DNA of 59,033 nt from Hyphomicrobiales bacterium (lineage in GTDB: Bacteria > Pseudomonadota > Alphaproteobacteria > Rhizobiales > Rhizobiaceae), in contig QEVK01000024.1 in assembly GCA_003577315.1 (NCBI GenBank), positions 1-59,033 on the forward strand. Direction: 5' to 3'. Each line of letters begins with the position of its first letter. The first letter of the stretch is position 1. The translations under genes were made by a program, and so were the position numbers. Shown piece after piece: positions 40,144-48,486 of the stretch. The notes under the pieces are model-generated. The model saw nothing but the letters and a program-made list of their open reading frames with translations. It searched no databases and was not told where the DNA came from.

Positions 40144-41424
40144 ATGGACTATCAACGGTTTTTCGAGGACGCGATCGACCAGCTCCACGCCGAACGGCGC
40201 TATCGCGTGTTCGCCGATCTGGAGCGGATCGTCGGAGCCTTCCCCAGGGCGATCTGGCGCTCGAACGGCGAAGCGCGCGAGATCACGGTCTGGTGCTCCA
40301 ACGACTATCTCGGCATGGGCCAGCACGCCGACGTCATCGCCGCGGCGCAGAAAGCGGCGGGCGCGATGGGCTCGGGCGCGGGCGGCACGCGCAACATCTC
40401 CGGCACCAACCACCCGCTGGTCGAGCTCGAGCTCGAGCTTGCCGGCCTGCACGGCAAGGAGGCCGCGCTGGTCTTCACCTCCGGCTTCGTGTCGAACGAG
40501 GCGGCGATCTCGACCATCGGCCGGCTGCTGCCCAACTGCCTGATCCTGTCGGACGAGCTGAACCACGCCTCGATGATCGAGGGCGTGCGCTGTTCGGGCG
40601 CGGAGAAGAAGATATTCCGCCACAACGACGTCGCGCATCTGGAAAGCCTGTTGCAGCAGGCCGGCCGCGAGCGCGCCAAGCTGATCGTGTTCGAGAGCGT
40701 CTATTCGATGGACGGCGACGTGGCCCCCATCGCCGCCATCGCCGACCTCGCCGAGAAATACAACGCCATGACCTATATCGACGAGGTCCATGCCGTGGGC
40801 ATGTACGGCGCGCACGGCGGCGGCATCACCGAGCGCGAGGGACTGGCGCACCGCATCGACGTGATCGAGGGCACGCTCGCCAAGGCGTTCGGCACGCTGG
40901 GCGGCTACATCGCCGGCAGGCGCGAGGTGATCGACGCGGTGCGCTCCTATGCGCCGGGCTTCATCTTCACCACCGCGCTGCCGCCGATGATCGCGGCGGC
41001 CGCGACCGCCTCGATCCGGCACCTCAAGGCCTCCCAGGCCGAGCGCGACGCCCAGCAGCGCCAGGCCAGGCGCGCCAAGGACGTGCTGTCGGCCGCCGAC
41101 CTGCCGGTGATGCCGTCCGAGACGCATATCGTGCCGGTGCTGGTCGGCGACCCGGAGCTGTGCAAGATGGCGAGCGACCGGCTGCTGGCGAAGCACGGCA
41201 TCTACATCCAGCCGATCAACTATCCGACCGTGCCGCGCGGCACCGAGCGGCTGCGCATCACGCCGACGCCGTTCCACGACGACGCGCTGATCGACACGCT
41301 CAAGGATGCGCTGGTCGAGACCTGGACCGCGCTGGGGATTCCCTTCCACGGCGAGACCCGGCCCGCCGTCCCCGCCCGCTCCGACCGGGTGGTGCCGCTC
41401 GCCGTGCCGAAGGCGGGCGGATAG
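40144..41424 (+). CDS. hemA: 5-aminolevulinate synthase
   Basis: PLP enzyme condensing glycine and succinyl-CoA to ALA, the entry to heme in Alphaproteobacteria (C4 pathway). 426 residues. Motifs: [32 protein letters not shown], the [10 protein letters not shown] segment with the PLP-binding Asp, and [12 protein letters not shown] with the Schiff-base Lys. The C-terminal [17 protein letters not shown] is also diagnostic. ATG 40144 gives the expected MDYQRFFED. The promoter carries an ideal FNR/FixK site. The convergent aminotransferase ends 10 bp away. Confidence 0.97.
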   Translation: MDYQRFFEDAIDQLHAERRYRVFADLERIVGAFPRAIWRSNGEAREITVWCSNDYLGMGQHADVIAAAQKAAGAMGSGAGGTRNISGTNHPLVELELELAGLHGKEAALVFTSGFVSNEAAISTIGRLLPNCLILSDELNHASMIEGVRCSGAEKKIFRHNDVAHLESLLQQAGRERAKLIVFESVYSMDGDVAPIAAIADLAEKYNAMTYIDEVHAVGMYGAHGGGITEREGLAHRIDVIEGTLAKAFGTLGGYIAGRREVIDAVRSYAPGFIFTTALPPMIAAAATASIRHLKASQAERDAQQRQARRAKDVLSAADLPVMPSETHIVPVLVGDPELCKMASDRLLAKHGIYIQPINYPTVPRGTERLRITPTPFHDDALIDTLKDALVETWTALGIPFHGETRPAVPARSDRVVPLAVPKAGG

Positions 41425-41434
41425 GGCGAACGGC

Positions 41435-42601
41435 TCAGGCCGCCTCGATCCACCTGCCGAGCCTGTCGGCCGCCTCCTCGATCTGGTCGAGGCGGCGGTG
41501 GAAGCACAGCCGGAAATGATCCTCGCCGCCGGCGCCGAAGGCGGTGCCGGGCGCAAGGCCGACATTGGCGCGCTCGACGATGTCGAAGGCCGCGGCGCGG
41601 CTGTCGCTCACCCCGTCGATGCCGAAGAACAGGTAGAACGCGCCGGCCGGCGGGGAGACCCGGACGCGGCCGGTGGCGGCGAGCCGGTCGCACAACAGGG
41701 CGCGCGCCTTTCGCGCCCGCTCCACCTGGCCCGCGACGAAGTCGTCGCCGTGGTCGAGGGCCGCGACGGCGCCGCGCTGGAGGAAGGCCGGCGTGCCGGA
41801 GCTCGAATACTGCACCAGGTTCTCGAACACCTGCTGCAATTCGGGATGGATCTTCAGCCAGCCGACGCGCCAGCCGGTCATCGACCAGTTCTTGGAGAAG
41901 CTGTTGACGAAGATGACGCGGTCGTCCGGCTCCATCACGTCGAGGAAGGAGGGCGCGCGCGCAGCACCGTAGGAGAACAACGCATAGATCTCGTCGGCGA
42001 TCACCCACAGGCCCCTGTCGCGGGCGAGCGACAGGATGGCGGCCAGCGTCTCGCGGTCGGCGGTCCAGCCGGTCGGGTTGGACGGCGTGTTGACGAAGAC
42101 CGCCTTCGTCGCGGGCGTGACGGCGGCCGCCAGCTTCTCCATGTCGAGCGCCCAGCCGTTGCCGGTGCGGTCGAGCACGACCGGCACCGGCCGCGCGCCG
42201 GCGATCGCGGCCGCGGCCGCGAAGTTCGGCCATGCCGGCGACAGGTAGATCACCTCGTCGCCGTGGCCGGCGACCGCATCGAGCGCGAGCTGGATGGCGT
42301 GCATGCCGCTGGACGAGACGATGAACTCCTCGGCCTCGTGCGCGCCGCCGAAATGGCGGCCATAATAGCGGGCGAGCGCGGCGCGCAGCTCGGGGATGCC
42401 GCGCTGCCAAGTGTAGAAGGTCTCTCCGGCGGCGAGCGAGGCGGTGGTCGCCTCGGCGATGAAGGACGGCGTCGGCAGGTCGCCCTCGCCGACCCACAGC
42501 GGGATCAGCCCCTCGCGCCCGCGCGCATGGTTGATCAGCTCGACGATGCCGCTTTCGGGCGCAAGGCGGGCTTCGCGGCGCAGGCGATCGATGGGGGACA
42601 T
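41435..42601 (-). CDS. Class I/II PLP-dependent aminotransferase
   Basis: A 388-residue fold type I aminotransferase, subfamily AspC/DapL-like. Landmarks: LWVGEGDLPTP, YTWQRGIPELRAAL, NTPSNPTGWTA (Asn contacting PLP), DEIYALFSY and NSFSKNWSMTGWRVGW with the PLP-binding Lys in SFSKNWSM. The C-terminal RLCFHR carries the substrate-carboxylate Arg. Substrate cannot be deduced; the family includes aspartate and aromatic aminotransferases. It is convergent with hemA and lies downstream of mscL, separated by a strong terminator. Confidence 0.9.
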   Translation of the reverse strand: MSPIDRLRREARLAPESGIVELINHARGREGLIPLWVGEGDLPTPSFIAEATTASLAAGETFYTWQRGIPELRAALARYYGRHFGGAHEAEEFIVSSSGMHAIQLALDAVAGHGDEVIYLSPAWPNFAAAAAIAGARPVPVVLDRTGNGWALDMEKLAAAVTPATKAVFVNTPSNPTGWTADRETLAAILSLARDRGLWVIADEIYALFSYGAARAPSFLDVMEPDDRVIFVNSFSKNWSMTGWRVGWLKIHPELQQVFENLVQYSSSGTPAFLQRGAVAALDHGDDFVAGQVERARKARALLCDRLAATGRVRVSPPAGAFYLFFGIDGVSDSRAAAFDIVERANVGLAPGTAFGAGGEDHFRLCFHRRLDQIEEAADRLGRWIEAA

Positions 42602-42623
42602 GCGGTCCGGCCTCCGGCAAAAC

Positions 42624-42654
42624 GAAGACCCCGGCCGCGACGGCCGGGGTCTTC
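42624..42654 (-). terminator. Rho-independent terminator downstream of mscL
   Basis: GAAGACCCCGGCCG and CGGCCGGGGTCTTC form a perfect 14-bp stem with a CGA loop. On the minus strand it is followed by GTTTTG, a short T run. It lies 20 bp past the mscL stop and before the aminotransferase start. Confidence 0.8.
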
Positions 42655-42673
42655 GGCACGACTATCGCGACGC

Positions 42674-43093
42674 CTACTTCTTCGCAAGCAGGTCGCGGAT
42701 CTCGGTCAGCAGTTGCACGTCGGCAGGTGCCGCCTCGGCCTCGGCCGCCTTCTCGGCCTCCAGCCGGCGGCGCAGCGTGTTCACCGCCTTGACCATCAGG
42801 AAGATGATCCAGGCCAGGATGAGGAAGTTGATGACGACGGTGATGAAGTTGCCGTAGGCGAACACCGCGCCCTGCTCGCGCGCGGCGGCGAGCGTCGAGG
42901 CCGTGACGCCGGACGACAGCGGCAGGAAGTAGTTGGAGAAGTCGAAGCCGCCGAAGATGGCGCCGACGACGGGCATGATGATGTCGTCCACCAGCGACGA
43001 GACGATCAGGCCGAACGCGCCGCCGATGATGACGCCGACGGCAAGGTCCATGACATTGCCCCTGGCAATAAATTCCTGAAATTCCTTGAGCAT
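42674..43093 (-). CDS. mscL: Large-conductance mechanosensitive channel MscL
   Basis: A homopentameric channel in the inner membrane that opens under hypo-osmotic stress. 139 residues. The N-terminal helix [27 protein letters not shown] with the pore-lining glycines, the loop, helix 2 ([26 protein letters not shown]) and a charged C-terminal bundle ([11 protein letters not shown]) are all present. ATG 43093 gives the standard MLKEF start; five residues upstream are read-through. Monocistronic, followed by a strong terminator. Confidence 0.97.
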   Translation of the reverse strand: MLKEFQEFIARGNVMDLAVGVIIGGAFGLIVSSLVDDIIMPVVGAIFGGFDFSNYFLPLSSGVTASTLAAAREQGAVFAYGNFITVVINFLILAWIIFLMVKAVNTLRRRLEAEKAAEAEAAPADVQLLTEIRDLLAKK

Positions 43094-43255
43094 CCCTCTC
43101 TCCTGCAACGAAGAATCAGTCCAGAAATATGCCCCCGCCGCGACAATAGTGAAAATCGTCGCAGCCGATAAGCGGGAAACGTCGCAGGGCCTCGCCGGCT
43201 GCTTGCCGGCGGGATGCGGGCGCGGGCCGTCAGGCGCGCCGGCCCGACATGCGTG

Positions 43256-43687
43256 TCAGGTGCGTTCGGGTGTGGGCCTGTCCGGCGCGGTGCGCGTGCT
43301 CTCGCCCTCGAACTCGCGCACCAGCCCCATGAACATGCGGAAGAAGCGCTCCATGTAGCTCATGCCGCGCTCGAACTCCTCCTCCGGCGGCAGGCCGGCG
43401 GCGGGGGCGCGGCTTTCGAGCGCGGCAAGGCGCGTCTCCAGCGCGTTGACGCGCTCGCGCAGCGCCTCGACCTCGCTGCCGGCCTCGCGCTCCTGCGCCG
43501 CCGGCGCGCAGGACAGCCGGCCGTCGGTCTCGCGGCACAGCGTCATCGCGCCGGTCCGGGTGTCGAGCCGCACATAGCCACCTTCCGTGCGCTCCAGCCG
43601 GTAGCGCTCGACGTCCTGCGCGGCGGCGGGCATGGCGGCGAGCGCCGAAAACGCGGCGGCGCCGGCAAGGGTCCATCCATGGCGCAT
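43256..43687 (-). CDS. Small exported protein with coiled coil, function unknown
   Basis: A 143-residue protein. A signal peptide spans about 1-23 (GWTLAGAAAFSALAAMPAAAQ). The mature part has YRLERTEGGYVRLDTRTGAMTLCRE with two Cys (CRETDGRLSC) that may form a disulfide, then a heptad-like coiled coil (about 73-95, EVEALRERVNALETRLAALES) and a Met/Phe-rich stretch MERFFRMFMGL. I do not recognise a named family. It is a single gene between mscL and DUF952. Confidence 0.75.
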   Translation of the reverse strand: MRHGWTLAGAAAFSALAAMPAAAQDVERYRLERTEGGYVRLDTRTGAMTLCRETDGRLSCAPAAQEREAGSEVEALRERVNALETRLAALESRAPAAGLPPEEEFERGMSYMERFFRMFMGLVREFEGESTRTAPDRPTPERT

Positions 43688-43775
43688 GGCAAGCCTCCTT
43701 CATGAAGCGGGCACGAATTCACCGCAGCAATGCGCCCGAATTGCGTCGGCGGCGTGAATGCGGCTATAGGCGGCC

Positions 43776-44123
43776 ATGACCACGCTCATCTACAAGATCG
43801 CGCCCGGCGCGCTGTGGCGCAAGGCCGAGGCGCAAGGGACCTTCGCCGGCGCGCCCGTCGACGCCGCCGACGGCTACATCCATTTCTCGACCGCCGCGCA
43901 GGTGCGCGAGACGGCGGCCAAGCACTTCGCCGGGCAGGAGGACCTCGTGCTCGTCGCCGTCGAGGCCGCAAGGCTCGGCGCGGCGCTGAAATGGGAGCCC
44001 TCGCGCGGCGGGGCGCTGTTTCCCCACCTTTACGCGCCGCTCGACCTCGCCGCCGTCGCCTGGGCCAGGCCGCTGCCGCTCGGCCCGGACGGAAACCACC
44101 ACTTCCCGGAGCTTGCCGCATGA
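43776..44123 (+). CDS. DUF952 family protein
   Basis: A 115-residue small protein of the DUF952 group, whose members are structurally related to glutathione S-transferase-like or ADP-ribosyltransferase-like folds and have no settled role. Landmarks: YKIAPGALWRKAEAQGTFAGAPVDAADGYIHFST (landmark DAADGYIHFSTA), EDLVLVAVE and FPHLYAPLDLAAV. Its stop overlaps the pyrD start (ATGA at 44120), so translation is coupled; the DUF952-pyrD pair is a recurrent alphaproteobacterial neighbourhood as far as I recall. Confidence 0.9.
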   Translation: MTTLIYKIAPGALWRKAEAQGTFAGAPVDAADGYIHFSTAAQVRETAAKHFAGQEDLVLVAVEAARLGAALKWEPSRGGALFPHLYAPLDLAAVAWARPLPLGPDGNHHFPELAA

Positions 44124-45211
44124 TTCCCGGCCTCGACCGGCTCGGCCGGAAAATGCTGTTCGCCTTCGATCCCGAGACGGCGCACGGCCTGTCGATCGCG
44201 GCGCTGAAGGCGGGCCTGCCGCTCGGCTGCGCGCCCTCGCCCGATCCGGCGCTGGCGGTGACGGTCGCGGGCCTTTCCTTCGCGAACCCGCTCGGCATGG
44301 CGGCCGGCTACGACAAGAACGGCGAGGTGCCGGACGCGCTCGTCGGGCTCGGCTTCGGCTTCGCCGAGATCGGCACGGTAACGCCGCGGCCGCAGCCGGG
44401 CAACCCGAAGCCGCGCATCTTCCGGCTCACCGAGGACGCCGCGGTCGTCAACCGGCTCGGCTTCAACAACGAGGGCCACGGCGCCTGCCTGAAGCGCATG
44501 GAGGCGCGGCAGGGCCGCGGCGGCATCTTGGGCATCAATGTCGGGGCCAACAAGGACAGCGACGACCGCATCGCCGACTATCGGCAGGGCGTCGAGCGCT
44601 TCGCGCGCCATGCCGCCTACCTCACCGTCAACATCTCCTCGCCCAACACGCCGGGCCTGCGCGACCTTCAGGCGCGGGAAAGCCTTAGCCTGCTGCTCGC
44701 CGCCGTCACAGAGGCGCGCGACGGGCAGGACAGGCTGCTGGGCAAGCGCACCCCCGTCTTCCTCAAGATCGCGCCGGACCTCGACGAGGCCGGGCTCGAC
44801 GACATCGCCGCCGAGGTGCTGGACAAGGGCACAGACGGCGTCATCGTCTCCAACACCACGCTGTCGCGCGAGGGCTTGCGCAGCGCCGCGAAAGCGGAGG
44901 CGGGCGGGCTTTCCGGCCGGCCGCTGTTTTCCCGCTCCACCGCCGTGCTGGCGCGCATGCGCCGCAGGCTGGGGCCGCAGGTGGCTCTGATCGGCGTCGG
45001 CGGGGTGGACTCGGCCGAGACGGCGGCGGAGAAGATCAGGGCCGGCGCCGACCTCGTCCAGCTCTATACCGGCATGATCTATGCCGGCCCGTCGCTGCCG
45101 GGCAGGATCGTGCGCGGCCTGTCGGAACTGGTGAAGCGTGAAAAGCTCGCCTCGATCCGCGACCTGCGCGACACCGCGCTCGCGAAGTGGGAAGCCGCGC
45201 CGATCTCCTGA
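44120..45211 (+). CDS. pyrD: Dihydroorotate dehydrogenase (quinone), class 2
   Basis: Membrane-associated flavoenzyme oxidising dihydroorotate to orotate with quinone, step four of pyrimidine synthesis. 363 residues. The N-terminal amphipathic region (GLDRLGRKMLFAFDPETAHGL) is the quinone-binding class 2 feature. The barrel has NPLGMAAGYDKNGE, GFAEIGTVTPRPQPGNPKPR, LGFNNEGH, INISSPN-like VNISSPNTPGL with the catalytic Ser, VSNTT and IGVGGV. Start overlaps the DUF952 stop by 4 bp. Confidence 0.96.
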   Translation: MIPGLDRLGRKMLFAFDPETAHGLSIAALKAGLPLGCAPSPDPALAVTVAGLSFANPLGMAAGYDKNGEVPDALVGLGFGFAEIGTVTPRPQPGNPKPRIFRLTEDAAVVNRLGFNNEGHGACLKRMEARQGRGGILGINVGANKDSDDRIADYRQGVERFARHAAYLTVNISSPNTPGLRDLQARESLSLLLAAVTEARDGQDRLLGKRTPVFLKIAPDLDEAGLDDIAAEVLDKGTDGVIVSNTTLSREGLRSAAKAEAGGLSGRPLFSRSTAVLARMRRRLGPQVALIGVGGVDSAETAAEKIRAGADLVQLYTGMIYAGPSLPGRIVRGLSELVKREKLASIRDLRDTALAKWEAAPIS

Positions 45212-45213
45212 CG

Positions 45214-46491
45214 CTACAGCGTATGCCGACGGTTGACGCTGCCCGGCCGGCCGGGCAGCGAAAGCGCCGTGTCGCGGCGCGGGCGCTCGGCCACCACCTT
45301 GCCCTTGGCCACCACGCAAAGCCGTTCGGCGCGCAGGCGGATCGCCTCGACCGGGCTCGCGGCATCGAGCACGACGAGGCTCGCCTTGCAGCCGGGCTCG
45401 AGCCCGTAGCCTTCCAGGCCCATGATCGCGGCGCTTTCCTTGGTCACCATGTCGAAGCAGCGGCGCATGTCCCGCGGGCTGGTCATCTGCGCGACATGCA
45501 GGCCCATGAAGGCGACGTCGAGCATGTCGGCGGTGCCGAGCGAATACCACGGGTCGAGCACGCAATCCTGGCCGAAGCCGACGCGGATGCCGGCCTTGAG
45601 CATCTCCGGCACGCGGGTCATGCCGCGCCGCTTCGGATAGGTGTCGTGGCGGCCCTGAAGCACGATGTTGATCAGCGGGTTGGGGATGGCCGAGACCTCA
45701 GCCTCCGCCATCAGCGGTAGCAGCTTCGAGACGTAGTAGTTGTCCATCGAGTGCATCGAGGTCAGGTGCGAGCCGTTGACGCGGCCGTGCAGGCCCAGCC
45801 GCTGCGTCTCGCAGGCGAGCTGCTCGACATGGCGCGACAGCGGGTCGTCGGTCTCGTCGCAGTGCAGGTCGACCATCAGGCCGCGCTCGGCGGCGATCTC
45901 GCACAGCTCGGTGACGGAGCGGCGGCCGTCCTCCATGGTGCGCTCGAAATGCGGGATGCCGCCGACCACCTCGACGCCCATGTCGAGCGCGCGGATGGTG
46001 TTTTCCTTCGCGGTCGGGTCGCGGAAATAGCCGTCCTGCGGGAAGGCGACGAGCTGGAGGTCGATATGGGGCGCGATCTCCTTCTTCACCTCCAGAAGCG
46101 CCTCGACCGCGAGCAGCCGGTCGTCGCAGACATCGACATGGGTGCGGATGGCGAGCAGGCCCATGGAGACGGCCCAGTCGCAATAGCGAAGCGCCCGCTC
46201 CTTCACCGCCTCGTGGGTGAGCAGCGGCTTCAGCTCGCCCCACAGCGCGATGCCCTCGAGCAGCGTGCCCGAGGCGTTGATGCGCGGGATGCCGTAGGAC
46301 AGCGTCGCGTCCATGTGGAAATGCGGGTCGACGAAGGGCGGCGAGACGAGGCAGCCCGAGGCGTCGACCACGCGGCCTGCCTCGGCCGCGATCCCGTACT
46401 CCACCGCCGCGATCCTGTCGCCGGAAATGGCGATGTCGGCTTGCTCTCCATCGGGCAGCGTGCCGCCCTTGACGATCAGGTCGAAGCTCAT
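45214..46491 (-). CDS. CodA-like cytosine/nucleobase deaminase (amidohydrolase)
   Basis: A metal-dependent amidohydrolase of the cytosine deaminase group, 425 residues. Metal ligands are HFHMD near residue 60 and the His of HGRVNGSHLTS. DLHCDETDD has the catalytic Glu, and NPLINIVLQGRHD is as in CodA. FGQDCVLDPWYSLGTAD keeps the first Asp of CodA's DD pair, but the second is Cys; that position shapes substrate choice in CodA, so the true substrate may be another nucleobase. Start ATG 46491 overlaps the upstream permease stop (ATGA). It completes a nucleoside/nucleobase uptake operon. Confidence 0.88.
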   Translation of the reverse strand: MSFDLIVKGGTLPDGEQADIAISGDRIAAVEYGIAAEAGRVVDASGCLVSPPFVDPHFHMDATLSYGIPRINASGTLLEGIALWGELKPLLTHEAVKERALRYCDWAVSMGLLAIRTHVDVCDDRLLAVEALLEVKKEIAPHIDLQLVAFPQDGYFRDPTAKENTIRALDMGVEVVGGIPHFERTMEDGRRSVTELCEIAAERGLMVDLHCDETDDPLSRHVEQLACETQRLGLHGRVNGSHLTSMHSMDNYYVSKLLPLMAEAEVSAIPNPLINIVLQGRHDTYPKRRGMTRVPEMLKAGIRVGFGQDCVLDPWYSLGTADMLDVAFMGLHVAQMTSPRDMRRCFDMVTKESAAIMGLEGYGLEPGCKASLVVLDAASPVEAIRLRAERLCVVAKGKVVAERPRRDTALSLPGRPGSVNRRHTL

Positions 46492-47432
46492 CTCTCGCCT
46501 TTCCGGTAGGGGATCATCAATGCCTTCGGGTAGGAGGCGCGGCGCGACATGACGACGAGCGCGGCGATCGACAGCACGAAGGGCATCATCAGGAAGAGCT
46601 GGTAGGGCACGACGCCGCCGGTCAGCTGCTGGAGGCGGACCTGATAGGCGTCGAAGGCGGCGAACAGGATGGCGCCCACGAGCGCCTTGCCCGGCCGCCA
46701 CGAGCCGAACACCACCAGCGCGATGCAGATCCAGCCGCGGCCGTTGATCATCTCGAAGAAGAAGGAGTTGAAGGCCGACATGGTCAGGAACGCGCCGCCG
46801 ACCGCCATCAGCGCGCTGCCGGCCATCACCGCGCCCATGCGCACCGCCGTCACCGAGATGCCCTGCGCCTCGACGGCGGCCGGGTTCTCGCCGGCGGCGC
46901 GCAGGGCCAAGCCCAGCGGCGTGCGGTAGAGCACCCAGGCGACGACGCCGACGGCGACGAAGGCGAGGTAGGTCAGCGGCGTCTGGGAAAACAGCGCCGG
47001 GCCGACCAGCGGGATGTCGGAGAGGACCGGGATCGGCAGCGGCTGGAAAGGCACGATCTTGGGCGGCGAGGTCACTTCCGGCAGAACGAGGCGGTAGGTG
47101 AAGTAGGTCAGGCTGGTGGCGAGCAGCGTGATGCCGATGCCGACCACGTGCTGGGACAGGCCGAGCGGCACGGTGAGCGTGCCGTGCAGCAGGCCGAACA
47201 GCGCGCCCGACAGCGCCGCCACCGCCACGCCCAGCCACAGGTCGCCGCCGGAATAGACGGTCATCCAGCCGGCGAAGGCGCCGACCGTCATGATGCCCTC
47301 GATGCCGAGATTGAGCACGCCGGCGCGCTCGCAGATCAGCTCGCCCATGGTGGCGAAGATCAGCGGCGAGGCGATGCGGATCGCGGCGATCCAGAACGAG
47401 GCGGTGAACAGGATCTCGAAGGCTTCGACCAT
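46488..47432 (-). CDS. Nucleoside/nucleobase ABC transporter permease (YufQ/NupQ type)
   Basis: An inner-membrane permease of the BPD_transp_2 (RbsC-like) family, 314 residues, 8-9 helices. ICERAGVLNLGIEGIMTVGAF near residue 33 is the family signature. GLRAAGENPAAVEAQGISV (landmark ENPAAVEAQGI) is the ATPase-coupling loop. It lies 4 bp from the partner permease and overlaps the deaminase start. Confidence 0.92.
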   Translation of the reverse strand: MVEAFEILFTASFWIAAIRIASPLIFATMGELICERAGVLNLGIEGIMTVGAFAGWMTVYSGGDLWLGVAVAALSGALFGLLHGTLTVPLGLSQHVVGIGITLLATSLTYFTYRLVLPEVTSPPKIVPFQPLPIPVLSDIPLVGPALFSQTPLTYLAFVAVGVVAWVLYRTPLGLALRAAGENPAAVEAQGISVTAVRMGAVMAGSALMAVGGAFLTMSAFNSFFFEMINGRGWICIALVVFGSWRPGKALVGAILFAAFDAYQVRLQQLTGGVVPYQLFLMMPFVLSIAALVVMSRRASYPKALMIPYRKGER

Positions 47433-47436
47433 CGCC

Positions 47437-48486
47437 TCACCTCCACCTGATGCGGAAGCGGGCGAGCATGATCGCCACCACCATGGTCAGAAGCGCCGTC
47501 GCCACCATCACCTGCGCGATGTAGGAGGGAACGCCCGCCGTGCGGCTCATGGCGTCGGCGCCCACGAAGATGCCTGCGACGAAGATCGCGGCCGCGACCA
47601 CGCCGAGCGGATTGAGCATCGCCAGCATGGCGACGACGATGCCGGTGTAGCCGAAGCCGGGCGACAGATCGAGCGTGAGGTTGCCCTTGAGCCCCGCCAC
47701 CTCGGAGAAGCCGGCGAGCGCGGCGAGCCCGCCCGACAGAAGCGCCGTCTTCATCAGCACCCGGTTGACGGGGATGCCGGCGAAGGCTGCCGCCTCCGGG
47801 TTGTGGCCGACGGCGCGCATCTCGTAGCCGAGCGTCGTCTTCTTCATGATCACCCAGACGGCGAGCGCCGCCACGAGCGCGATGACGAAGCCGAGATGCA
47901 GCCGGCTGCGCGGCACGAGCTTCATCAACTGCGCATCCGCCGCCACGCGCTGCGACTGCGGCCAGCCCATGCCCATCGGGTCCCTGAGCACGCCTTCGAG
48001 CAGCATGGACACGAACAGGATCATGATGAAGTTGAACAGGAGCGTGGTGACGACCTCGTCGACGCCGAACCGCGTCTTGAGGATCGCCGGGCCGGCGAGC
48101 AGCAGCGCGCCGGCGGCCATCGCGGCGATCATGATCAGCGGGATCAGCACCGGCGCCGGCAGGGGCAGCGCGCCGGTGCCGAGCACGACGGTGACGACGC
48201 CGCCGGCGTAAAGCTGCGCCTCGGCGCCGATGTTCCACAATTTGGCGCGGAAGGCGACCGCGACGGCAAGGCCGGTGAAGATCAGCGGGGTGGCGCGCGT
48301 CAGCGTCTCCAGAAGCGCGAATTGCGAGCCGGCCGCGCCCCTGGCCACCAGCGCGAACACCGACAGCGGCGAGGCGCCGGCCGCCAGCATGAGAGCGGAG
48401 GCGATGACGAAGGTGGCGACGACCGCGCCGACCGGATAGGCCAGCGTGGCGGCGAGCGAGGGGGCCGGCTTCGGCTCAAGCCGCAT
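47437..48486 (-). CDS. Nucleoside/nucleobase ABC transporter permease (YufP/NupP type)
   Basis: The second BPD_transp_2 permease, 349 residues. Helix 1 is VVATFVIASALMLAAG; FRAKLWNIGAEAQLYAGGVV matches the YufP group. MRAVGHNPEAAAFAGIPVNR (landmark GHNPEAAAFAGI) is the coupling loop. It overlaps the ATPase gene end by 11 bp and precedes the second permease by 4 bp. Confidence 0.92.
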   Translation of the reverse strand: MRLEPKPAPSLAATLAYPVGAVVATFVIASALMLAAGASPLSVFALVARGAAGSQFALLETLTRATPLIFTGLAVAVAFRAKLWNIGAEAQLYAGGVVTVVLGTGALPLPAPVLIPLIMIAAMAAGALLLAGPAILKTRFGVDEVVTTLLFNFIMILFVSMLLEGVLRDPMGMGWPQSQRVAADAQLMKLVPRSRLHLGFVIALVAALAVWVIMKKTTLGYEMRAVGHNPEAAAFAGIPVNRVLMKTALLSGGLAALAGFSEVAGLKGNLTLDLSPGFGYTGIVVAMLAMLNPLGVVAAAIFVAGIFVGADAMSRTAGVPSYIAQVMVATALLTMVVAIMLARFRIRWR

